Source: Oscillospiraceae bacterium
Lineage (GTDB): Bacteria > Bacillota > Clostridia > Oscillospirales > Acutalibacteraceae
Reading direction: 5' to 3'
DNA: 64,000 nucleotides
NCBI GenBank assembly: GCA_009784445.1
Contig: WRBQ01000004.1
Location: 47,421 to 111,420, forward strand
The position numbers and the translations under genes are program-made. This document shows, piece by piece, positions 23,596 to 30,886 of this stretch (positions are counted from its first letter, which is position 1; each line of letters starts with the position of its first letter). The notes beneath the pieces were generated by a model that did no database searches, had not been told where the DNA came from, and saw nothing but the letters and a program-made list of their open reading frames with translations.

Positions 23596-24434
23596 GTGAA
23601 ACGTTTCGCCCATTCCTCTATATGATAGTATCGCTTGATTTCGTCGTCAATGTGCACAAACGGCAGTTCGAGCCATTCAGGCAGCGCGGCCATGTCATCT
23701 TCGCCCAGCAAAAAAATATTATGCGGGTGATAAAAATCTGCCAGCTTGATGGCCGCATTGTTGGTGATGAGCTTGCAGCCAAAGAATACATGCTCCATCA
23801 CCCGCAGCGAAAAGCCCGTTTGCCCAACTTGATATAAATCCAACAGGCAGCGGCTTTGGCGCACTAGCTTGAGATAGTCAGGGTAGCTTAGCCAGTCCCG
23901 CGTGAGCTGCCAGCCGGGTTTTTCCTCTGGCTGAACGCGATCATGTTGCGTGAGCGCCACGCGAAACTGCGTGCGCAAACCCATGGCTTGCAGCTGCCCG
24001 TGCAAGCTGCGCAACTGCGGCAGCCTGTCTTTAGGTACGCCCAAAAACAGCACATCGAGTGCATTCCCGGCAGACGGCAATCGCGGCGGCGGGGCATACA
24101 TCGTGGAGTTGAAGCGCAGGCCAAAGTCGCGGCAGTCTTCATGCTGAAAGCTGTAGCATTTGTGCAGCGTGTTCAGCCGTTGCAACAGCGCGGGCGACGG
24201 TGCATAGTGCGGGCAGCGTGCGATGTCCCACAGGAAGAAAAAGCTGTTGTGCGCCGCCAGATTGGGATGCAACAACCAATGGTCGCCAATGCCATTGAGC
24301 GCGATGATTTTGTCAAATCGCTTCAGAGTATTGGGTTCGTCAAGCACGGTTGGCGGCAAAATACTCAAGCTTTGGCTTTGCGCCCAAGGGAAGAAATACG
24401 CGCCCCAGTTTGAGGCCAAGATACATGTTTTCAT
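23592..24434 (-). CDS. Glycosyltransferase-like protein (GT-B style)
   Basis: 280 aa, no signal peptide. N-terminal ILASNWGAYFF, a central block naming an Ile/Val-rich strand (NALDVLFLGVPKDRLPQL) and a C-terminal part with LLDLYQVGQTGFSLRVMEHVFFGCKLITNN, the EhxxxG region typical of GT1-like nucleotide-sugar binding. Acceptor unknown. It begins 9 nt after the lipoprotein gene and overlaps recG by 4 nt. Confidence 0.68.
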   Translation of the reverse strand: MKTCILASNWGAYFFPWAQSQSLSILPPTVLDEPNTLKRFDKIIALNGIGDHWLLHPNLAAHNSFFFLWDIARCPHYAPSPALLQRLNTLHKCYSFQHEDCRDFGLRFNSTMYAPPPRLPSAGNALDVLFLGVPKDRLPQLRSLHGQLQAMGLRTQFRVALTQHDRVQPEEKPGWQLTRDWLSYPDYLKLVRQSRCLLDLYQVGQTGFSLRVMEHVFFGCKLITNNAAIKLADFYHPHNIFLLGEDDMAALPEWLELPFVHIDDEIKRYYHIEEWAKRFT

Positions 24435-24443
24435 GCAGCATGT

Positions 24444-26021
24444 CTATGAAAAAGTCCAAGCAGATATACCAGCGAAGAGGTTCCCGCGTTGCAGGGCAGC
24501 AGACATGTTCAACCCGTGTGCCGCAACCACCATGCCCATGCGATAACCCAGCGGCACAAAGGGAGCGTCATCCCAGAAGGCTTCGTGAAATTCTGCGGGG
24601 GTCAGTTCGCCCAAACGCAGTTGTGTGTAGGCCGTTGCAGCGTCACCCCAAACGTTGACACCAGCGGTGGCTGCACCGCCATAGCTCAACAATGGCGCAA
24701 GCGAAAGCCCCGGGGTCAGGCGAATTTGCCCAAGATATAAATCAAAGTTGCCGTTGCGCACCGCGCTCTCATAAGCCGCGCGCTCGAGCACAACCAAGTT
24801 AATTTCCACGCCAAAGGCCTGCAACTGTGCGCGAATGCTGCCTGCGGCGTTGACCATGGCGGGATTGTAACGATACACCACCAAGTCAAAGCTGGGATTG
24901 ACCAAACCAGCTGCATCAATGGCTTGGCGCGCTTGCGCAGCATTGAATCCGCGCGTAAATTCCTCGCCCTGCAAGGCATGCCAGTTGTGTGGAAACGGCG
25001 ACTGTGTTGCTTGCGCAAAGGCGGCAAAGCCATCATGCATCACACGCGGCACATCCAATGCTGCGGCAATGGCCGCGCGGGCATCTGCCTGTTGCAGTGC
25101 GCCACGGCGGGAGTTCATGCCCAAAAACACCAGATTAGTCGTGCTCACCCGGTGCGAAGCTGCAGCCACTGCGGGCAGATTGCCAGCGGTTAAGTCATCA
25201 TAGGCAAGATGGTAACTACCAACCTCCACGCCATGCAGCAGCGCGGCTGTTTGGCTTACGCCTTGCAGACGGATGGTGGTGAGCGCGGAAGTTTGCGCAG
25301 GATGCCCTGTGTGATGCGCCAAATAAAACGCGCCATCGTCGTCTTGCACAAGATAGTATGGCCCCGTGCCAGGCGGAGTGTTGTCTAGGGTGAAGTGATG
25401 GCCCGCCACGGCTTGACGCAGCGGCGCAGCACCTGCGCTATTGGCAGGCACAATGGGAAAATCCAAGTTTGCGGCAGCGAACACATCGCCATGGCGCAAG
25501 TTAACTTCCACCTGTCCGTCGCGCACACGCATGCTGGTAATATTCGCAAGCCGTGCGGAGAAATTCGTGCTTGCCTGTGCCCGCCCAAAGGAGTACACCA
25601 CGTCTGCAGCAGTCACTGCGTTGCCGTTGTGGAATTCCCGCTCGCGCAGGGTAATCACCAGCTGCGTGGGCGTGGGTTGTTCAAAGCTTTCGGCCAACAC
25701 TGGTTGCGGATAGTGCGTGTCGTCCGCGGCAAACAGGCCTTCCCACACCAGCGATGCGAGGCTAAGATTGACCTCGGTGGCAGCAAAAAACGGGTTGAGT
25801 ACATCGCGCTGTGCAAAAGGCAGCACAAGGGTGTCAAGCTGCTCGTGCGCAGGTGGAGTGAAATATGGCTCGGTGGGTTCAGGCTCAATGACAGCGGATG
25901 TGCAGGCAAAGAGGAGCAATGCCAACGCCAACGCGCAGGCAAATATTTTGTAGGGGCGCGCATCGCGCGTCCATTTTTGATGGTGCGGACGGCTGATGGC
26001 CGCCCCTACATGGTTTATCAT
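24444..26021 (-). CDS. Family 5 extracellular solute-binding lipoprotein (oligopeptide type) with repeat-encoded N-terminus
   Basis: 525 aa. SBP_bac_5 pattern: PQPVLAESFEQPTPTQLVITLREREFHNGNAVTAADVVYSFGRA, GTGPYYL, and C-terminal FHEAFWDDAPFVPLGYRMG. A lipoprotein signal (ACALALALLLFAC) begins only at about residue 28. Residues 5-24 (VGAAISRPHHQKWTRDARPY) are encoded by a 62-bp palindromic repeat inserted between the start codon and the signal peptide. The only ATG is that of the extension, overlapping the natB stop. Being cotranscribed with an ABC-2 exporter rather than an importer permease is odd. Confidence 0.8.
   Translation of the reverse strand: MINHVGAAISRPHHQKWTRDARPYKIFACALALALLLFACTSAVIEPEPTEPYFTPPAHEQLDTLVLPFAQRDVLNPFFAATEVNLSLASLVWEGLFAADDTHYPQPVLAESFEQPTPTQLVITLREREFHNGNAVTAADVVYSFGRAQASTNFSARLANITSMRVRDGQVEVNLRHGDVFAAANLDFPIVPANSAGAAPLRQAVAGHHFTLDNTPPGTGPYYLVQDDDGAFYLAHHTGHPAQTSALTTIRLQGVSQTAALLHGVEVGSYHLAYDDLTAGNLPAVAAASHRVSTTNLVFLGMNSRRGALQQADARAAIAAALDVPRVMHDGFAAFAQATQSPFPHNWHALQGEEFTRGFNAAQARQAIDAAGLVNPSFDLVVYRYNPAMVNAAGSIRAQLQAFGVEINLVVLERAAYESAVRNGNFDLYLGQIRLTPGLSLAPLLSYGGAATAGVNVWGDAATAYTQLRLGELTPAEFHEAFWDDAPFVPLGYRMGMVVAAHGLNMSAALQRGNLFAGISAWTFS
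25949..26010. repeat. 62-bp palindromic repeat (TGTAGGGGCG ... CGCCCCTACA)
   Basis: Perfect 10-bp terminal inverted repeats with further internal dyads (GCGCGCATCGCGCGTCC / GGACGGCTGATGGC). This class of short palindromic repeat is common between genes in Clostridia. Here it is read through in frame by the solute-binding protein gene. Confidence 0.8.
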
Positions 26022-27271
26022 TTCTTGTTCCCCTTAACCAGTTTGCCCACATCTTTATATTTCAGCCGGCTGCCATAGTGCAGCACCGATGCCGAGTAAA
26101 CTTTGCCCGCAAGCCAGCTAAGCAGCACCACGCTACCAACCAAAATGAGTATTGATGGTAGAACCACGCTAGGGTCAAAGTCATTGTTCAGCAGCACCGT
26201 GGGCGCAGCAAATGGAGCGGTGAAGGGGAACAGCATGACTGCGCGGCCAACTTGCCCGCCACCGGTAATCATGGGGCCAAGGCCGCCAGCGTAAAACGAA
26301 ATCATGGTAATGATTGCTGCAGGTGCGAGTGCGGAGTTAAGATCCTCCAGCTTGCTGACCATTGCGCCAAGCATGGCGTTGATGAGCGCATACAGCGCAT
26401 AACCAGCCAAGAAATATAGCAGCAACAACGGCGCAACCCACAGATTGATGTCGCCCATGCTCATTTCAACGGGTGCATCGGCGCCAGACGTTAGGGCACT
26501 GAGTAGCCCGGCAATGATAATCAGCCCCAGCATTTGCACTAGGCCAACTGAGCCCATTCCAATGACCTTGCCGACCAAAATGCGCGGCGGCTTGGCGCTC
26601 ACAATCAACGTTTCCATCACGCGGGTAGATTTTTCGGTGGCCACGCTCATGGCAACCGATGTGCCGTAACTGTGCACCGACATGAACATAATCATCATCA
26701 AAACAAGCGATGCACCCATGGCCGCAAAACCTGCCTGCCAAACTGGCTCAATCATTACCTCAGACTGTAGAATACTTATGGATACTTCATGATCCACGCC
26801 GGCTTCAACCAGCTGCGCATGCCGAAACTCCATGTTGATTAACGCACCCACACCGTTTGCGGGGAAGCGGCTCATCATGTCGCGCATGATAATTTCAGCG
26901 TGCAAGGTATCATACTCGTTAGCGGTGATGTGCACCACTGCCGCGCCAGCATCTTCGCTGATGGCAACAAGGCTATCCTCCAGCTGTGCGGGCGTGATTT
27001 CCACCACGGTCATGCCCAGATTCTCCAAGCTGTGCCGCACAGGCGCAAGATAATGGCTGCCGCTTTCGTCCAGCAAATAAGCGGTAGCGTTGCTAAACCC
27101 GCCTTCGCCAAAATTCAAATTCATGTCGCCACCGTCCATGCCGCCCACTAGGGGCATGATAATCATCATGCCCAGCAGCATAATCAGGTAAATAATGTTC
27201 GTAATCCAAAACGCGCGTTTGCGCACGGCCTCACGAAAGGTGAAGCGTGCCACTAACCAAGATTGTCTCAT
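26018..27271 (-). CDS. ABC-2 type export permease, NatB-like
   Basis: 417 aa. One N-terminal membrane helix after FREAVRKRAFWITN, a roughly 150-aa extracytoplasmic loop, then five C-terminal helices, as in NatB. The motif STRVMETLIVSAKPPRILVGKVIGMG is characteristic of the NatB/ABC-2 family. The start codon overlaps the natA stop by one base (TAATG) and its stop overlaps the lipoprotein start (ATGA). Exported substrate (Na+ in NatAB) not determinable. Confidence 0.85.
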   Translation of the reverse strand: MRQSWLVARFTFREAVRKRAFWITNIIYLIMLLGMMIIMPLVGGMDGGDMNLNFGEGGFSNATAYLLDESGSHYLAPVRHSLENLGMTVVEITPAQLEDSLVAISEDAGAAVVHITANEYDTLHAEIIMRDMMSRFPANGVGALINMEFRHAQLVEAGVDHEVSISILQSEVMIEPVWQAGFAAMGASLVLMMIMFMSVHSYGTSVAMSVATEKSTRVMETLIVSAKPPRILVGKVIGMGSVGLVQMLGLIIIAGLLSALTSGADAPVEMSMGDINLWVAPLLLLYFLAGYALYALINAMLGAMVSKLEDLNSALAPAAIITMISFYAGGLGPMITGGGQVGRAVMLFPFTAPFAAPTVLLNNDFDPSVVLPSILILVGSVVLLSWLAGKVYSASVLHYGSRLKYKDVGKLVKGNKK

Positions 27272-28188
27272 TACGCAACGCCTCCTTCCACTTTGCCCAC
27301 TTTGTCAATGAAGATTTCGTGCAGGGTGGGTTCGCTCAGCACAAATTTTTCGGGGATGATATCTGCCGCCAGCAGGTCGCGCAGCAGTTGTGCGCAAATG
27401 GCGTCGCCATCTTTTTCCGGCAAACTGAACACGCACTCGGCGGGCAGTTGTTCCAGCAAGGTGAGACCCGCTTGGTGCGCCATGTTGTAGGCCTGTACGT
27501 CAGCACTAAGCACGAGTTTGGTGTGACCGTAGCCGCGCTTGATGTCTGCCAAATTGCCCTGCACCAAAGCATGTCCGCGGTGCAGCAACGTGATTTCGCG
27601 GCAATATTGCTCCACGGTGGCCATTTGGTGCGACGACATGATAATCGTTTTGCCGTTGGCTGCCATGTCGCTAATGAGCTCGTGGAACAACTGCGAATTC
27701 AGTGGGTCAAGCCCGCTGAAGGGTTCATCCAAAAAGATCAGCTGTGGGTCGTGAATGAGCGTGCTGATCAGCTGAATCTTTTGCTGGTTGCCCTTGCTGA
27801 GTTTCTCCGCAGGCATGCGCTCATATTCCGTCACGCCAAGGCGTTGCATCCACTGCTTGGCAGCTGCGATGCTTTCGCTTTTGCTTAGGCCACGCAAGCG
27901 GCCGAAATACACCAGTTGATCCAACACGCGAGTTTTGGCATAAATACCACGCTCCTCAGGCATATAGCCATAGCGCAGACCACTTTTCTTCACGGTTTTG
28001 CCATTCCACAGGGCACTGCCGTGGTCGATGGGCAGCATGTCCAATATCATGCGAATGGTGGTGGTTTTGCCCGCGCCGTTGGTGCCAATAAGCCCATACA
28101 CCCCCGGCTGGGTGATGTTGAAGTTCAGTTGGTCCACAGCGGTTTTTGGGCCAAAACGCTTGGTGAGATTGTTAACGATGAGTGACAT
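27271..28188 (-). CDS. ABC transporter ATP-binding protein, NatA-like
   Basis: 305 aa from the ATG at 28188 (AGGAGG site, 7-nt spacing); the ORF-track start is too long. Walker A GTNGAGKTT near 39, signature LSKGNQQKIQL near 132, Walker B LIFLDEPFSGLDP, and switch His (SSHQM). The C-terminal ~80 residues are the extension usual in NatA-like exporters. Drives the NatB-like permease encoded next. Confidence 0.9.
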   Translation of the reverse strand: MSLIVNNLTKRFGPKTAVDQLNFNITQPGVYGLIGTNGAGKTTTIRMILDMLPIDHGSALWNGKTVKKSGLRYGYMPEERGIYAKTRVLDQLVYFGRLRGLSKSESIAAAKQWMQRLGVTEYERMPAEKLSKGNQQKIQLISTLIHDPQLIFLDEPFSGLDPLNSQLFHELISDMAANGKTIIMSSHQMATVEQYCREITLLHRGHALVQGNLADIKRGYGHTKLVLSADVQAYNMAHQAGLTLLEQLPAECVFSLPEKDGDAICAQLLRDLLAADIIPEKFVLSEPTLHEIFIDKVGKVEGGVA

Positions 28189-28216
28189 GGTTGTCCTCCT
28201 TATTGTACTGCTATCT

Positions 28217-28245
28217 ATTATAACACAAAAAGCAAGGCTTGACAA
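28217..28245 (-). promoter_or_regulatory. Promoter of the natA-natB-SBP-GT-recG operon
   Basis: Minus strand TTGTCA, 17 bp, TATAAT. All five downstream genes are separated by overlaps or at most 9 nt, and no internal terminator is visible. Confidence 0.75.
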
Positions 28246-28263
28246 GACATTGCGGCAATAAAA

Positions 28264-28290
28264 TGCGGGGCAGCCGCAAAGCCGCCCTGC
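28264..28290 (-). terminator. Possible terminator of the 28307 gene
   Basis: GGGCGGC...GCTGCCC imperfect stem followed by CGCATTTTATT on the minus strand. Confidence 0.4.
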
Positions 28291-28306
28291 AGGTTGCAGA
28301 TATTCG

Positions 28307-28885
28307 TCACTGTCGGGTCTGGCTCAAAAACTCACTGCTCATGTAGCCCACATCATTGCCGCGCCGCACACGAAACCAGTTGGCATTGTAATAGTGAACA
28401 ACATTTACTCGCGTGCCTGCCGCAACCACAACAATGGACTGCGCCTGTGTGCTGGGCGCGGCACGCAAGTGCAGATTAGCCGTGGTGTAGAACATGGCAG
28501 GCGTGGGGGGCAGGCCAAGCTGGTTTTGCAAAGTACTGTCGTTAGATTGAATTTCATCTGCGGGCAACGTGGTTTCGTCGTTGTTGTTTTCTTGTGTCAC
28601 GGCAGGTTGGCGCTCACCAAACATGCCGATGAACGCAAACTCTTGCTCCAGCACCAAAAAGCCAACCACCAACACCAGCGTGGCCAACACGGCAATCGCC
28701 GCAATCAATATCATCGTGCTTTTGCTTTTGGCGGGCGGTGCAGCAGGCGGCGAAACGAACTCGGGTTCTGGCAGCATTTCGGGCTGAGGTTCGGACACAG
28801 GCATGGCGTGGTCAGCACCGGCACCGCAGGCGCGGCAAAAGGTATAGTCTTCGCGCAGCATTGCGCCACAGCTTGAGCATTGCAT
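28307..28885 (-). CDS. Zinc-ribbon, single-pass membrane protein with SH3 domain
   Basis: 192 aa from the ATG at 28885 (GGGAGG site). N-terminal zinc ribbon (CSSCG...CRACG, residues 3-24), Pro/Glu linker, one membrane helix (TMILIAAIAVLATLVLVVGFLVL), an acidic linker, and a C-terminal bacterial SH3 domain (about 130-190: YTTANLHLRAAPSTQAQSIV, NWFRVRRGNDVGYMSSEFL). Expected to sit in the membrane with the SH3 domain at the cell wall. Paralogue of the next gene upstream. Confidence 0.78.
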   Translation of the reverse strand: MQCSSCGAMLREDYTFCRACGAGADHAMPVSEPQPEMLPEPEFVSPPAAPPAKSKSTMILIAAIAVLATLVLVVGFLVLEQEFAFIGMFGERQPAVTQENNNDETTLPADEIQSNDSTLQNQLGLPPTPAMFYTTANLHLRAAPSTQAQSIVVVAAGTRVNVVHYYNANWFRVRRGNDVGYMSSEFLSQTRQ

Positions 28886-28914
28886 AGGCTTACCTCCCAA
28901 TGATTCATTACATC

Positions 28915-29865
28915 TTAATGTCCCCAGTAGTAATTGTAATATTGCGGCTCAGGCTCCCAAAAATGGTGATCCGCAAAGTCAACACGAATAGACATGTGGT
29001 GCACGCGATCGTTGCCAAAGCTCACCGACATATGCGTGTCTCCACCACGAAAATCAAACCTGTGGTGCCATGCGTTCACGGTTTCGCCCAGGGCCTCCAA
29101 AATGCCGTCACGCCTGGTGGTATTATCCACGCCATGCAGGTGAAAAGGCTGGCGTTCGGTATTTCTAAAATTCACACTAATGCTGTGCACACGGAACATA
29201 TCTTGCCCATTCTCGCGCCAAGTGACCACACGAACCGTCACGTTCTCGTAAAGAATGTCGTGCGAGCTTGTGCCGTCACCGTTATCTCGTGCCTCGGCGG
29301 CGGCGCCGCGGCCAAACACGTGGTCAAGCGTGGCACGGTCAGCGTTAAGAATCACAGGCGAGGCAATGTTCACACGCTGCGTTGTGCTTAAAAAACCCGC
29401 AGCCATGTAGCCCACTTCATCGCCATATTGCACGCGGAACCAATCTTCGCTGTAGTAGAAGAGCACACGCACTTGCGTGGCAATGTTCACCAGCACAAGG
29501 GACTGCGCCTGTGCATCCGGTTGTGCGCGCAAGTGCAGGTTGGCCGTGGTGTAAAACCGCGCGGGCGTAAACGGCAAGCCCAACTGCCGCCGCAGGTCAT
29601 CGTCTTCGGATTGCCGCAGCGTGAATGCCACGGTGGTTTCGGTGGTGGTTTGGTACACAATAACAGGCTGACGCGGTGCAAACCAGTCGAACCATAGCCC
29701 CAGCAAAAAGAGAAGAGCCATCAATGCCAGCACGGTGATTGCGGCAATGACGATGAGCGCTATCTTCTTGCTTTTGCGTTTGGCAGGTGGTGCAGTAACA
29801 CCGCAGGTGCCACAAACGGCTTGATTTTCACGCAGCGTTGCGCCACAGCTTGAACATTGCATCAT
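28915..29865 (-). CDS. Zinc-ribbon membrane protein with SH3 domain and extra C-terminal domain
   Basis: 316 aa. Zinc ribbon (CSSCG...CGTCG), membrane helix (IALIVIAAITVLALMALLFLLGLWF), SH3 domain (YTTANLHLRAQPDAQAQS ... WFRVQYGDEVGYMAAGFLS), then about 140 residues of unrecognised beta-rich sequence ending in an aromatic tail (EPEPQYYNYYW). Start supported by GGGAGGATGA. Same architecture as the 28307 gene plus a new domain; tandem duplication is likely. Confidence 0.75.
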   Translation of the reverse strand: MMQCSSCGATLRENQAVCGTCGVTAPPAKRKSKKIALIVIAAITVLALMALLFLLGLWFDWFAPRQPVIVYQTTTETTVAFTLRQSEDDDLRRQLGLPFTPARFYTTANLHLRAQPDAQAQSLVLVNIATQVRVLFYYSEDWFRVQYGDEVGYMAAGFLSTTQRVNIASPVILNADRATLDHVFGRGAAAEARDNGDGTSSHDILYENVTVRVVTWRENGQDMFRVHSISVNFRNTERQPFHLHGVDNTTRRDGILEALGETVNAWHHRFDFRGGDTHMSVSFGNDRVHHMSIRVDFADHHFWEPEPQYYNYYWGH

Positions 29866-29892
29866 TCATCCTCCCGCGACTTAATTAAACAT

Positions 29893-29921
29893 AGTATAAC
29901 ACACTTTGCACAACATGTAAA
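29893..29921 (-). promoter_or_regulatory. Promoter of the SH3-protein genes
   Basis: Minus strand TTTACA, 17 bp, TATACT. The -35 box overlaps the palindrome at 29920-29939. Confidence 0.65.
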
Positions 29922-29943
29922 GTTACAATGTTGTAACTTTTTT
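29920..29943. promoter_or_regulatory. 20-bp palindrome between divergent promoters (candidate operator)
   Basis: AAGTTACAA-TG-TTGTAACTT is a perfect 9-bp dyad. It overlaps the minus-strand -35 box and ends 8 bp before the plus-strand -35 box. A T-tract follows on the plus strand, so it could also be read as a terminator, but no plus-strand gene lies upstream. Confidence 0.55.
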
Positions 29944-29947
29944 GCAC

Positions 29948-29976
29948 TTGACAGCCCGTCAAAACCATGCTATAAT
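29948..29976 (+). promoter_or_regulatory. Consensus sigma-A promoter
   Basis: TTGACA, 17 bp, TATAAT, upstream of the membrane-protein gene and its in-frame leader domain. Confidence 0.85.
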
Positions 29977-30011
29977 AGATAAGTTAATGCATAGCAAGGG
30001 GGAAGACACCC

Positions 30012-30212
30012 ATCACAAAAAACGTAACTGTTGTGGATGAACACGGCACAGAATATGAGGCTACCTACCCAAAACGAGCCCGTGGGCTTGTGAAACAAGG
30101 CCGGGCACGCTTCATAGAAGAAAACCGAATATGTCTTGCGTGTCCGCCCAGCGGCGAGCCAGTGGCTCTTGGGAGTAACCTCAACAAATTTATTTTTTTG
30201 GAGGAAACTCAC
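30012..30212 (+). other. In-frame upstream coding domain (EATYPKRARGLVKQGRARF type) before the membrane protein
   Basis: The frame of the downstream membrane protein is open from an ATC at 30012, which lies 8-9 nt after an AAGGGGGA ribosome binding site. It reads TKNVTVVDEHGTEYEATYPK, then RARGLVKQGRARFIEENRI, then CLACPP. I remember similar short N-terminal domains in clostridial proteins. The RAR-x-LVK-x-GRA pattern recalls the N-terminal RRXRR/PLMP element of IscB-like proteins (resemblance only). Whether it is made as a separate peptide, a fusion, or not at all is open. The ORF track starts it at GTG 30033. Confidence 0.5.
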
Positions 30213-30767
30213 ATGCATCCCAAACCCAGCAAGTTTTTGACATTTTGTTTTTCGCTGTTGCCCGGCGCCGGGCACATGTACTTGGGCTTAATGAAACGCG
30301 GCTTGTCGTTCATGATTTTGTTTTTCGCAACAATCGCCGCAACATTCTTAAGCAGCAGTCTAAGACTGGAACCATTCATGTTTGCCTTTGCCTTGGCAAT
30401 CCCCATTGTTTGGTTTGCCGCTTTCTTCGACCTTTGGCGCTACCCGCGCATGACAGCCGAAGAAAAAGCCGCACAGCAAGATGAGTTCTTGTTTATGCAA
30501 GAACCCACCGTGCAGTGGAAACCCATTGCCCGCAAGCTTTGCGTGCTCGGCGGCGTGTTGCTGATTTTGGCAGCCGTGCAGCAAGTGATTCAGCACTACA
30601 TCATGCGCCTTTTTACCCAATGGCACTGGTGGAATATCCAGCCCGCCATCGGCGCAGCGATTATGCTGGCACTGGGCATTGCAGCCATTGTCATCTTCAC
30701 ACGCAAACCCAAACAACTACCGCAACAGCAAAACGAAGTACACATCGAAAGCGAAACTGAACACTAA
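30213..30767 (+). CDS. Multi-pass membrane protein of unknown function
   Basis: 184 aa from the ATG at 30213, which has a strong TTGGAGGAAA site. N-terminal LTFCFSLLPGAGHMYLGLMKRG is the pattern seen in small clostridial TM2-like/DUF membrane proteins. Four predicted helices follow, then a Gln/Glu-rich tail. The same frame continues upstream without a stop, so a longer product with an extra N-terminal domain is possible. A terminator follows. Confidence 0.72.
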   Translation: MHPKPSKFLTFCFSLLPGAGHMYLGLMKRGLSFMILFFATIAATFLSSSLRLEPFMFAFALAIPIVWFAAFFDLWRYPRMTAEEKAAQQDEFLFMQEPTVQWKPIARKLCVLGGVLLILAAVQQVIQHYIMRLFTQWHWWNIQPAIGAAIMLALGIAAIVIFTRKPKQLPQQQNEVHIESETEH

Positions 30768-30777
30768 CCGGCCAAAA

Positions 30778-30810
30778 CGCCCCTGCCATGTGCGGGGGCG
30801 TGAGTTTTTT
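30778..30810 (+). terminator. Terminator
   Basis: CGCCCCTGCC-atgt-GCGGGGGCG, then TGAGTTTTTT. Confidence 0.8.
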
Positions 30811-30886
30811 GAAAAACTCGCCATATTTCGTGAGGATTTTACCTGCCACGTGCGACAAAATAGTATAGCATTTACGGAGGTTTGCC

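Noticed and set aside
29987-30040. 17-codon leader peptide starting at ATG 29987
   Set aside because: The start would be only a few nt after the predicted transcription start with no ribosome binding site. It is more likely chance.
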